Positions 21,760 to 29,065 of a stretch of DNA of 42,745 nucleotides are shown piece by piece. The stretch is taken from positions 1 to 42,745 of the forward strand of contig JAFQDL010000002.1 in the NCBI GenBank assembly GCA_017399265.1, read 5' to 3'. The notes under the pieces are model-generated. The model was given only the letters and a program-made list of their open reading frames with translations. It searched no databases and was not told the origin of the DNA. This stretch comes from Clostridia bacterium. Lineage in GTDB: Bacteria; Bacillota; Clostridia; Christensenellales; UBA1242. Position 1 is the first letter of the stretch. Every line of letters begins with the position of its first letter. The translations under genes were made by a program, and so were the position numbers.

Positions 21760-22599
21760 ATGATAATAGATGGAAAAGCAATTGCTGCAGAAATAAAAGA
21801 AAATGTCAAACAGGAAATTGAAAGAGATTACTTATCAAAAGGTCTTACACCACCAAAACTAGCTTGTATAATAGTAGAGGGAAATAAGGCAAGTGAGGTC
21901 TATGTTGCCTCTAAAGAAAAAGCTTGTGCTAGCGTTGGTATGGAATCAGTTATTGTAAGGCTTAAAGAAGACATAACTAAAGAACAATTAAAAATGGAAA
22001 TAGAAAAATTAAATAATGATGATAGTGTGTCGGGAATTTTGTTACAACTTCCCCTTCCAAGCCATTTAGACGATAAAGAAGCAACAAATTGGATTAGCCC
22101 CAAAAAAGATGTGGATTGCTTAACTTTTGAAAATCTAGGAGCTTTGTTTTCTGCAAGACATATCATTGCACCTTGTACAGCAACAGGAATAATAAAAATA
22201 TTAAATCACGAAAACATAGATATTGTTGGCAAAAATGTGGTAGTAATTGGCAGAAGCTTATTGGTAGGTAAGAGTGTTGCAAACTTATTGGAGCAGAAAA
22301 ATGCCACAGTAACAATATGTCATAGTAAGACCAAAGACCTAGAGATGGTTTGCAAAAATGCAGATATACTAGTAGTAGCAATTGGTAAGCCTAATTTTGT
22401 AAATGAGAATTATGTAAAAAAAGATGCTGTTGTAATCGATGTAGGAATCAACAGAACCGACAATGGATTGATCGGAGACGTAGACTTTTCATCAGTAAAA
22501 GACATCGCATCTTATATAACACCGGTTCCTGGCGGTGTTGGGCCTTTGACTGTTGCATGTCTTCTTGAAAACACCTTAATATTAGATAAATACAAATAA
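21760..22599 (+). CDS. folD: Bifunctional methylenetetrahydrofolate dehydrogenase/cyclohydrolase, 279 aa
   Basis: Interconverts 5,10-methylene-, methenyl- and 10-formyl-tetrahydrofolate with NADP. Catalytic Lys in YVASKEKAC (about residue 53), SGILLQLPLPSHLD, DVDCLT, the PCTATGI block, Rossmann loop VIGRSLLVGKSVANLL and signature PVPGGVGPLTVACLLENT. Length matches the family. GAGGTG lies 6 nt before the ATG. Own terminator at 22604; convergent with the ThyX-like gene, which would consume its methylene-THF product. Confidence 0.95.
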   Translation: MIIDGKAIAAEIKENVKQEIERDYLSKGLTPPKLACIIVEGNKASEVYVASKEKACASVGMESVIVRLKEDITKEQLKMEIEKLNNDDSVSGILLQLPLPSHLDDKEATNWISPKKDVDCLTFENLGALFSARHIIAPCTATGIIKILNHENIDIVGKNVVVIGRSLLVGKSVANLLEQKNATVTICHSKTKDLEMVCKNADILVVAIGKPNFVNENYVKKDAVVIDVGINRTDNGLIGDVDFSSVKDIASYITPVPGGVGPLTVACLLENTLILDKYK

Positions 22600-22603
22600 C
22601 AAC

Positions 22604-22644
22604 AAAAAAAAGAATTCTACGTAAAATATAGAATTCTTTTTTTT
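22604..22644. terminator. Bidirectional terminator between folD and thyX-like gene
   Basis: 16-bp perfect stem (22604-22619 with 22629-22644) containing AGAATTCTA, 9-nt loop, A and T tails. Confidence 0.85.
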
Positions 22645-22672
22645 ATTACTCTCAGTAAATGTACATTATATA

Positions 22673-23845
22673 TTATATCAATCTTTGCTCTAATACTCCA
22701 TCTATAAACATACATTTTGCTGTACATTCAAAATTAGGAAACGTACACCTAGCACCTTTAGAAAACTGCTCCATTTCTTTAGCTCTTTGATGATTATTAT
22801 CATGCAAGGCTTTATTATATTTATCAAATGTTTCTTTGACTTGTTCATTAATCTCCAACTGAGCACATGTACATCTTCTTTCATACATCTTTAAAATAAA
22901 GTTGTCTAATGTGCCATATTCAGTAACTTTAACAAGCATTCCTTGAGGATATGTATCTTTAACTATCTCGAAGTCATTCAACCATTCTTGAACTAATTCT
23001 TGATCATTTCTAATAATAGGAGGAATATAGAATTCAGCGTTATCTAATAATGACATATTGTAGTCTATTGTTCTATGCCTTTGCGCTTGAGCAAGTTGTG
23101 CGAAAGATGCTTTGTACTGAGTCTGATACACATCAGAGAAATAATCTACAACATCATAAGTCAAATTATTAAATAAACTAAATCTTCGACCTTTGTTGTT
23201 TTGACTCAATGTTTCATCGTAATAAGGTAATGATTTCAATTTCTCTAACAATTCTACAAGATAAGGAGTTAATCTCTCTTGCAAATCATTTTTGATGTCT
23301 TTATCAATTTCTGATTGAATAAAACCACACAAGTAGTTAAATTGTCTATACGACACCGAATATGCCATGCTCGTAGGCGTAAACACAGAAGTAAAATTTC
23401 TTGCATTTTCTTGGGCTAATTTCTTAATTCTTAAATCTGTAAAATAATCTGGACATTTTTCTTGATATTTATCTTTAATTAGTACAATGAATTTCTCTAG
23501 CCATTTATCATAAATACGTTGCACATCTTCAGATAAATTCATTTTTGTATATCTAGCAGACTTTTCTGAGGTTGTATACATTTTTTCATTATTAAGAAGC
23601 ATCGCTACAATTTTTGGGATATCTTCTAAATATAAATTAATAAAATCATGATCGAATACGCTATGATGCCCATTACCTTTCGTCATAGCAATACGCCTAT
23701 TAGTTTTAGAAACATCTTCGTTAGCTAAATCTTCGTATGAATGCGCCATATAACATATTCCGGCTGCCTTTCCGCTAAAATCTTCAAATTCTTCCTTGCT
23801 TGCTACATAATTAGGCTTTGTTGATCCAATAACACTTATTTTCAT
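22673..23845 (-). CDS. ThyX-like protein with two tandem flavin thymidylate synthase domains, 390 aa
   Basis: ThyX makes dTMP from dUMP with methylene-THF and FAD. The protein is about 1.7 times the usual ThyX length and shows the fold twice. Copy 1 (about 50-200): NGHHSVFDHDFINLYLEDI, SEKSARYTKM at 93-102, then ENARNFTSVFTPTSMAYSVS, but no RHR. Copy 2 (about 225-380): FAQLAQAQRHRTIDYNMS (RHR at 256-258), EFYIPP, LVKVTEYGTLDNFILKMYER, CTCAQLEIN. The canonical RHRxxSxxxxSxRY is thus divided: RHR in copy 2, SxxSxRY-like in copy 1. The C-terminus is Cys-rich (CTFPNFECTAKC). It may be an active pseudo-dimer or a specialised paralogue. GGAGG precedes the ATG; monocistronic. Confidence 0.8.
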   Translation of the reverse strand: MKISVIGSTKPNYVASKEEFEDFSGKAAGICYMAHSYEDLANEDVSKTNRRIAMTKGNGHHSVFDHDFINLYLEDIPKIVAMLLNNEKMYTTSEKSARYTKMNLSEDVQRIYDKWLEKFIVLIKDKYQEKCPDYFTDLRIKKLAQENARNFTSVFTPTSMAYSVSYRQFNYLCGFIQSEIDKDIKNDLQERLTPYLVELLEKLKSLPYYDETLSQNNKGRRFSLFNNLTYDVVDYFSDVYQTQYKASFAQLAQAQRHRTIDYNMSLLDNAEFYIPPIIRNDQELVQEWLNDFEIVKDTYPQGMLVKVTEYGTLDNFILKMYERRCTCAQLEINEQVKETFDKYNKALHDNNHQRAKEMEQFSKGARCTFPNFECTAKCMFIDGVLEQRLI

Positions 23846-23996
23846 TTACACAATCCTCCAAAATATTCCATCTCATTTTAACACAATTTGACATATTTAC
23901 AAATTTTTATAATATAGTTTATTTATTAAAAAAGATTAACCAACATAGTTAACCTTTCTTTAAATACAATAATTAATAATAATTCCTTGACTGGAC

Positions 23997-24902
23997 TTAG
24001 ATTTCTATAATCTCATACTCTCTTACACCCAAGCCCAATCTTGCGGCTTCTTCTACTAAATGTATAGCATTTCTATCGTTCATTCTTTTTACTAAAGACG
24101 CCTTACCGTGATCATGCGAATTGATTATAGCATCATAACAACATTGATCCAATGCTACAGGATCAATACTTGCATATATTCCTATATCCGCCATCTCTGG
24201 AGCTTTAGGATTGGCACTGCAATCGCAATCTATTGATAAATTATTAGCCACATTAATATAAACAATATTCTCTTTCCCAAAATAATTTATCACTGACTCA
24301 CACGCTTCTGCCATACTTTCCAAAAAATAATCTTGTTCTTTCTTGCCATTTAATGTATTGGAAATAAAGTCCCAAAACGTATCCAAATCAGTAGTATTGC
24401 CCCATGTATGAATCCATGCTTTGCCTTCTCTTGACGCAAGTCCAATGCTCATATTTTTCAAAGCTCCGCCAAAGCCACCCATTTGGTGACCTTTAAAATG
24501 TGATAACATTAACATAGAATTATAATTAACAATATTTTTCCCCACCAAATTATAACCTTTTAAGTGTTTACCATTAACAACTTCTAGTTTCATGTCACCA
24601 TCTTCGTCTAAGATATCGCAAGGAGCAATAGCTTTAAATCCATGTTCTTCCATCACTTTCCAATGTTCTGCTGGTTCAAACCTTCTTCCTTTGTATGCAG
24701 TACAACATTCCACTATTGTACCATTTAATTTGTTTACTAAAGGTTCAATCACCTTAGCATCTAAAAAATTATGTCCTCCCGGCTCTCCTGTAGAAAGTTT
24801 AACAGCAACTTTGCCTTTTAACTCTACGTTTAGAGCATCAAAAATTTTTATCAAATTTTCTTTTGTAATATTTTTCGTAAAATAAACCTTTGAATTATCC
24901 AT
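23997..24902 (-). CDS. DUF362 domain protein, 301 aa
   Basis: DUF362 proteins are found with iron-sulfur clusters; the biochemical role is not established. Visible blocks: LKGKVAVKLSTGEPGGHNFL, GTIVECCTAYKGRR, KGYNLVGKNIVNYNSMLMLS, HFKGHQMGGFGGALKNMSIG, NLSIDCDCSANPKAPEMADI, GIYASIDPVALDQCCYDAI. Conserved Cys pairs (DCDCSANP, DQCCYD) could bind a cluster, but no separate ferredoxin domain is present. AAAGGAGAAGG just before the ATG. A hairpin at about 23935-23965 may terminate it. Confidence 0.82.
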   Translation of the reverse strand: MDNSKVYFTKNITKENLIKIFDALNVELKGKVAVKLSTGEPGGHNFLDAKVIEPLVNKLNGTIVECCTAYKGRRFEPAEHWKVMEEHGFKAIAPCDILDEDGDMKLEVVNGKHLKGYNLVGKNIVNYNSMLMLSHFKGHQMGGFGGALKNMSIGLASREGKAWIHTWGNTTDLDTFWDFISNTLNGKKEQDYFLESMAEACESVINYFGKENIVYINVANNLSIDCDCSANPKAPEMADIGIYASIDPVALDQCCYDAIINSHDHGKASLVKRMNDRNAIHLVEEAARLGLGVREYEIIEI

Positions 24903-25002
24903 ACCTTCTCCTTTTTCTAATTAAGTATAACACACTTTAACGATTATTAATATTATTTTTTTAGAAAAAATTACAAAGGTTAATAATTACTGCCAAATAA
25001 AA

Positions 25003-25024
25003 AAATAGCATATGAATGCTATTT
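25003..25024 (-). terminator. Terminator of the 25023 gene
   Basis: AAATAGCAT (25003-25011) pairs with ATGCTATTT (25016-25024), 4-nt loop, minus-strand tail TTTTTTATTT. Confidence 0.75.
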
Positions 25025-25511
25025 AAAGGTCCCTTGTTGGCTGAGTTGAATACATACAAAGCATAATCCTGTTATACATATCGTATGACTTTTCTAAGCT
25101 TGTAGTATCCATCTTTTTACCAAAAAAATATTTTTTTGTTTCTATTCTTGTCTCCAAATCATTTAATCTTCTTTCGCAAGTTGATAATACATCTTTTTCA
25201 AACGCTACTCTATCAAAATCTTGTCCTAATCCCAAATGATATGTGTTTTGAAACTCATTCAACTCAACTCTATAATATTCTAGACTTTCACCTAGAAACT
25301 CACCCGTATCTCTAGCATTATCAATTGCTAGAATATAATACTTTAATTTCGATATATAGGCATCTATCATTGTTTTATTAGGGTATTCTTTACCCACTTT
25401 AAAACCAAAATAGTCTGCCTCAAAAGGTGCTATTTTTTTACTAGAATTATTATTAAAGCTCTTTGTTATTCTATCTATTAATACTTGTTTTGTATCTTGC
25501 TTAATTTCCAT
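25023..25511 (-). CDS. Hypothetical protein, 162 aa, leaderless
   Basis: Helical, charged cytosolic protein: MEIKQDTKQVLIDRITKSFN..., FEADYFGFKVGKEYPNKTMI, a long helix YYRVELNEFQNTYHLGLGQDFDRVAF and CERRLNDLETRIETKK. No family recognised. The frame is open to 25553, but that part contains the promoter. From 25511 the -10 TATACT is just 6 nt upstream, so the transcript should begin at the ATG itself, without a ribosome site. Confidence 0.7.
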   Translation of the reverse strand: MEIKQDTKQVLIDRITKSFNNNSSKKIAPFEADYFGFKVGKEYPNKTMIDAYISKLKYYILAIDNARDTGEFLGESLEYYRVELNEFQNTYHLGLGQDFDRVAFEKDVLSTCERRLNDLETRIETKKYFFGKKMDTTSLEKSYDMYNRIMLCMYSTQPTRDL

Positions 25512-25517
25512 GATATA

Positions 25518-25546
25518 AGTATACAATATACTAATGCAATTGTCAA
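25518..25546 (-). promoter_or_regulatory. Consensus promoter giving a leaderless mRNA
   Basis: -35 TTGACA (25546-25541), 17-bp spacer, -10 TATACT (25523-25518), then 6 nt to the ATG at 25511. Confidence 0.8.
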
Positions 25547-25567
25547 TAGGCAAATTTCGACATAATT

Positions 25568-26059
25568 TTACACGTCTATATCTTCAATTTTAGTATCAAT
25601 ATCATATATCATTTGCTCGTCCATGTCCTCAGATGCAATTAAAGATTTATCCATTTTAAAATATTTTACAACCGCACTGGCAAGTACAACACCATCCATA
25701 TCCATAATTTTTGCCTTTGCTTCATATGCACGACGAGTATCTACAGAGATTTCACCCACTGCTTTTAAATCAACATTATAAGGAACTGGTTTATGGAACT
25801 TAACCTCCAAACTTGTAGTTACTGCATAAATATCCGGTTGGGTAATCCAAAGCACCCTACCAGCCAATTCGTCTAGCATTGCAGTTATCATCCCCCCATG
25901 CACTCTGCCCGGATAACTTTGATGCTCCTTCTTAAACTGAAAAACACTCGCAATTCGCCCATCTTGAAGTTCAAAAAAAGGCGCCTGAACTCCTAAACTA
26001 TTTTCCATCCCACAGATAATACAATCTTTGCTGTTTTTTTGTGCTTTGATAATTCTCAT
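25568..26059 (-). CDS. PaaI-type hotdog-fold thioesterase, 163 aa
   Basis: Acyl-CoA thioesterase fold: helix-entry GRVHGGMITAMLDELAGR (hotdog central helix with HGG and the catalytic acidic residue), VTTSLEVKFHKPVPYNVDLK and GVVLASAVVKYFKM. An N-terminal CIICGMEN may bind metal, as in some HGG-thioesterases. Substrate unknown. Start at 26059 (MRIIKAQ) because TGGAGA lies 6 nt before it; the ATG at 26071 overlaps that site. Confidence 0.82.
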   Translation of the reverse strand: MRIIKAQKNSKDCIICGMENSLGVQAPFFELQDGRIASVFQFKKEHQSYPGRVHGGMITAMLDELAGRVLWITQPDIYAVTTSLEVKFHKPVPYNVDLKAVGEISVDTRRAYEAKAKIMDMDGVVLASAVVKYFKMDKSLIASEDMDEQMIYDIDTKIEDIDV

Positions 26060-26200
26060 TCGTATCTCCATTAATATTGTTAAGTATATAATACCATAAA
26101 TATTGTAAACTTCAAGTAAATAAGAATTAAATTAAAAATTATTAGTCAAATTTGAATAAATAGTATAAAATAATAATGTTTAAAATATTGGAGATTATTT

Positions 26201-26602
26201 ATGGAATTAGAAAAATATATTGACGAATTAAAAGCTGCCGCTATTGAAGCGAGAAAATTTGCCAGTGTTAATGCTGCTAACTTTACAGTAGGTGCTGCAT
26301 TGCTAACTAAAAGCGGAAAAATATATACTGGTTGTAATATTAATACCAGTACACTTTTATTTAATGTGTGTGCAGAACAAACTGCTATTGTAAAAGCAAT
26401 AAGTGAAGGAGAAAAAGAATTCGTTGCAATTGCTGTTTGCGGAGAAGAAGCAGAAAAAGAGTATGATAGACTTCTTCCTTGCGGAACATGTAGGCAACTA
26501 CTTGCAGAGTGCAATCCTAATATGAAAGTTATAGAATTTAATAAAACTCAAACTGTAATCCACACTGTAAAAGACTTAATACCTCATTCTTTTGATATAT
26601 AA
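26201..26602 (+). CDS. cdd: Cytidine deaminase, 133 aa
   Basis: Deaminates cytidine and deoxycytidine in pyrimidine salvage. Zinc site: CAEQTAI (Cys ligand and catalytic Glu; most family members read CAERTAI) and PCGTCRQLL (two Cys ligands). N-terminal substrate block FTVGAALLTKSGKIYTGCNI. Three-Cys tetrameric type, usual length. TTGGAG 8 nt before the ATG. The Arg-to-Gln change removes a residue that balances zinc charge in tetrameric enzymes. Monocistronic. Confidence 0.92.
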   Translation: MELEKYIDELKAAAIEARKFASVNAANFTVGAALLTKSGKIYTGCNINTSTLLFNVCAEQTAIVKAISEGEKEFVAIAVCGEEAEKEYDRLLPCGTCRQLLAECNPNMKVIEFNKTQTVIHTVKDLIPHSFDI

Positions 26603-26720
26603 TTTTTATTATTTAGTAACAATTAATCATTTTTTTGCATAAAAACTAAATATCAAAAATTATTTGACAAGAATTTTAATTTTTGGCATCATAAGAATAT
26701 CTTAGAAAGGAGGAAAAACT

Positions 26721-27230
26721 ATGGCAAAGAAAAAATCTAAAAAAATGAATCTATTACTTTCAATCATAACTGCTGTTGTGGGAATTGCATCATTTGTTCC
26801 ACTACTACTTGACACTTGGGGTGGTTTTGCTAAAATTGGCGATAAGGCAAGTGAGGTTGAAGCAATAGGTGGATACTTTACAGATTATTCTGACCTTGCA
26901 AAAGCTTTTGAGCTTGCAGATAGTTGGTTAGCTCCAGCTTTTTCAATTATCGCTGGTATTGCGGTATGCGTTGCAACAGCTTTAGCACTTTTATTTGTAG
27001 TAGGCGTTGTTCTAAATTGTATGAATAAAGATGGTTCAAAGCTTTGCAAATTAGCATCTATTGGATTGTTGATAAGTGCAATAGTAATTGCTATAAGTTC
27101 AATTATATTTGTTCTACCTACAATTTCTGCTACTGGCTTTGAATCACATATTGTTATGATGTTTGCTGGTTATTTAGGTTTTATTATTCCTGCCGCTGCT
27201 GGAGTATTAGGCTTAATTAGCACAAAATAA
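26721..27230 (+). CDS. Hypothetical four-helix membrane protein, 169 aa
   Basis: Basic N-terminus (MAKKKSKKMN) then four hydrophobic segments: about 10-28, 70-97 (APAFSIIAGIAVCVATALAL), 110-133 (LASIGLLISAIVIAISSIIF) and 146-166. An acidic external loop (KIGDKASEVEAIGGYFTDYSDLAKAFELAD) separates the first two. No family recognised. AAGGAGG precedes the ATG; a -35 TTGACA at about 26664 is paired with a weak -10 (CATCAT). Monocistronic with a long terminator. Confidence 0.7.
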   Translation: MAKKKSKKMNLLLSIITAVVGIASFVPLLLDTWGGFAKIGDKASEVEAIGGYFTDYSDLAKAFELADSWLAPAFSIIAGIAVCVATALALLFVVGVVLNCMNKDGSKLCKLASIGLLISAIVIAISSIIFVLPTISATGFESHIVMMFAGYLGFIIPAAAGVLGLISTK

Positions 27231-27240
27231 ATAAACATGA

Positions 27241-27290
27241 AAAAAACTAATATTGTAAATCTATATAGATAAAACAATATTAGTTTTTTT
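27241..27290. terminator. Terminator between convergent genes
   Basis: A-rich arm ending CTAATATTGT (27241-27256) pairs with ACAATATTAG plus T-run (27274-27290), 17-nt loop. Confidence 0.75.
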
Positions 27291-27308
27291 TATTTGTATA
27301 ACATATAT

Positions 27309-27614
27309 CTAATAGCATCGAACAAATAAATACCCTTTTATTATAAATTCGCTTTCATAGATAATGTCGTCTGTTATAAATTCCTCAACTTCTCTGGAGA
27401 GTAAAAATATTTTAGAAATATCTAGGCCATTTATTTGGTTAAAGAAAAAATATCTTGACATCTCTGGCACTTTTGCAACTTTACCAGTATATGGAATATA
27501 GCATTTATATTTTAATGTGTGAATGTTATATTCTAACTTTTCCACATTTTCACATAAATAACCTTCTATATACACCCCATTAGCTACAGGTTTGTCTATT
27601 AAACACAAATTCAT
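27309..27614 (-). CDS. Hypothetical protein, 101 aa
   Basis: Small soluble protein: MNLCLIDKPVANGVYIEGYL, then CENVEKLEYNIHTLKYKCYI, ending IIYESEFIIKGYLFVRCY. Strand-rich; four Cys scattered. No family recognised. The ribosome site is weak (GGTAG). Divergent from the HD-domain gene, with overlapping -35 elements. Confidence 0.55.
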   Translation of the reverse strand: MNLCLIDKPVANGVYIEGYLCENVEKLEYNIHTLKYKCYIPYTGKVAKVPEMSRYFFFNQINGLDISKIFLLSREVEEFITDDIIYESEFIIKGYLFVRCY

Positions 27615-27643
27615 ACTCTACCAACTTTTTATATTATATCTGT

Positions 27644-27694
27644 AGTATATAATTTTAATAAACTCTTGTCAATTAGTAATTTATTTGATAAAAT
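27644..27694. promoter_or_regulatory. Back-to-back divergent promoters sharing their -35 bases
   Basis: Plus: -35 TTGTCA (27666-27671), 17 bp, -10 TAAAAT (27689-27694) for the HD gene. Minus: -35 TTGACA (27672-27667), 17 bp, -10 TATACT (27649-27644) for the 27614 gene. The hexamers overlap by 5 bp, so both cannot be occupied at once. Confidence 0.7.
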
Positions 27695-27719
27695 AAATTT
27701 GTTAATAATGAGGTGTATT

Positions 27720-28406
27720 ATGAATATTGAGAATTTAGATAATATATTACTTTCAAATAATGTTGTAGAGAGTTTTCACGAACATTATGATAACAATAAA
27801 GTATTTAAAACTTTTATAAACAAAATACTCCCTGAAATTGAAGATTGTAAAAATCAAGTACAAAACAACCCATGGCATAAATACAATGTTTTAGACCACA
27901 TACTTCACTCAGTAGAAGAAATGAATAAACAGACTACCAATTTGCCCGAAAACGATAGAAGACTTCTTGCATACACAATGCTTTTACATGACATCGGAAA
28001 GCCTGCCTGCCATATACAAAGAATGAAAGATGGCAAAATGATAGATTCATTTTTTAATCATAATCTTGAAAGTGAAAGAGTTGCAAACAGGGTTTATTCT
28101 GCTCTGGGATTTAGCGAGGAAGATGGTAAAATTTTAGCTAAACTTGTTAGAGATCATGATATATTTATGAATATAAAATTATTTAATCCTAAAAATCCAT
28201 ATTGGAAACAATTAACTCCAGAACTTGTACAATCGCATATTGATGACTTGTCTGCAGTAGGAGATGGTGGAAAATTAATGAGGTATCTTGTTAAAGTAGG
28301 ACGAGCAGATAATCTAGCACAAAATGAAAAAATGACAAAAGAAAGCCTTGATATGTTGCAAGTTTTTGACAAAATCTTAGACGATAAAGAATTGCAAAAG
28401 CAATAA
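27720..28406 (+). CDS. HD-domain phosphohydrolase, 228 aa
   Basis: Metal-dependent HD fold: WHKYNVLDHILHSVEEMN (His/His), LAYTMLLHDIGKP (His-Asp pair), FNHNLESERVA, LVRDHDIFM and a distal Asp in GRADNLAQ. The arrangement resembles the HD domain at the C-terminus of bacterial CCA-adding enzymes, here free-standing. Likely a 2',3'-cyclic or nucleotide phosphohydrolase; substrate unknown. Start at 27720 with GAGGTG 4 nt upstream; the longer frame from 27666 begins within the promoter. Confidence 0.82.
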   Translation: MNIENLDNILLSNNVVESFHEHYDNNKVFKTFINKILPEIEDCKNQVQNNPWHKYNVLDHILHSVEEMNKQTTNLPENDRRLLAYTMLLHDIGKPACHIQRMKDGKMIDSFFNHNLESERVANRVYSALGFSEEDGKILAKLVRDHDIFMNIKLFNPKNPYWKQLTPELVQSHIDDLSAVGDGGKLMRYLVKVGRADNLAQNEKMTKESLDMLQVFDKILDDKELQKQ

Positions 28407-28491
28407 AAAACTTCAAAATACTACACTTTTTACCTGAAAAGCTTTCAAATATAAAAGTGTCATAAAACTTATATATATAAAAGTATAATAT

Positions 28492-28527
28492 AAAAAAGAA
28501 ATAGTATAACAACTATTTCTTTTTTTG
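28492..28527 (+). terminator. Terminator downstream of the HD gene
   Basis: AAAAAAGAAATAGT (28492-28505) pairs with ACTATTTCTTTTTT (28512-28525), loop of 6. It lies about 85 bp past the stop; nothing else is visible in that gap. Confidence 0.75.
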
Positions 28528-28641
28528 TCCGACAAAATTAAAAGTGATTATGGAGGCTTTAATATGATTGGCTTCTGCATATAAAACTGAAAAATAGGCT
28601 TAAGTTAATAACATTTGCCATATGAATTTTTCTATTAGGTA

Positions 28642-28670
28642 TTGATTAAAAGTTTTAAATATGCTATACT
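28642..28670 (+). promoter_or_regulatory. Promoter of the 28695 gene
   Basis: -35 TTGATT (28642-28647), 17-bp spacer, -10 TATACT (28665-28670). AAGGAG then precedes the ATG at 28695. Confidence 0.65.
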
Positions 28671-28694
28671 ACCTACACATTTAAGGAGTTTTTT

Positions 28695-28997
28695 ATGGAA
28701 ATTAATGATGGTTTTTTTGATAATGTTCTTGATGGAAACGGAACAAAAGATAATTTGATTAGTACTCTTCGTGATGGCACTTTGTCTTTATCTGAGCAAA
28801 TAAAAATATTATCAGATGGTATAAGATTAGCAATTCACGAACCAACACTAAAATTAACAAAAGCTGAAATTAAAGAACTAGAAAAAGTTTCTGAAGATTT
28901 AACAAGTGCAAAAATGGCTATATATGTTGCTTATAAAAAATCAACATGTATGAAAGAGTTAGATCTCCAATCAGAAGAAGATATTTTAAGCAAATAA
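28695..28997 (+). CDS. Hypothetical small helical protein, 100 aa
   Basis: Acidic and Lys-rich: MEINDGFFDNVLDGNGTKDN, SLSEQIKILSDGIRLAIHEP, LTKAEIKELEKVSEDLTSAK. Two or three amphipathic helices; no membrane segment. No family recognised. AAGGAG lies 8 nt before the ATG. Own promoter and own terminator: an independent unit between HD and leuS. Confidence 0.6.
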   Translation: MEINDGFFDNVLDGNGTKDNLISTLRDGTLSLSEQIKILSDGIRLAIHEPTLKLTKAEIKELEKVSEDLTSAKMAIYVAYKKSTCMKELDLQSEEDILSK

Positions 28998-28998
28998 T

Positions 28999-29031
28999 AA
29001 AAAGAAGAGCAATAATTTTGCTCTTCTTTTT
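28999..29031. terminator. Bidirectional terminator between the 28695 gene and leuS
   Basis: 14-bp perfect stem AAAAAGAAGAGCAA with TTGCTCTTCTTTTT (28999-29012, 29018-29031), 5-nt loop. Confidence 0.85.
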
Positions 29032-29065
29032 GTATTATCAAATCGAAATATTTTTAACCAATATA

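Noticed and set aside
28553-28586. Six-codon frame (MIGFCI) with a GGAGG site
   Set aside because: Too short, no promoter or terminator of its own, and sits between units; possibly a gene remnant but unsupported.
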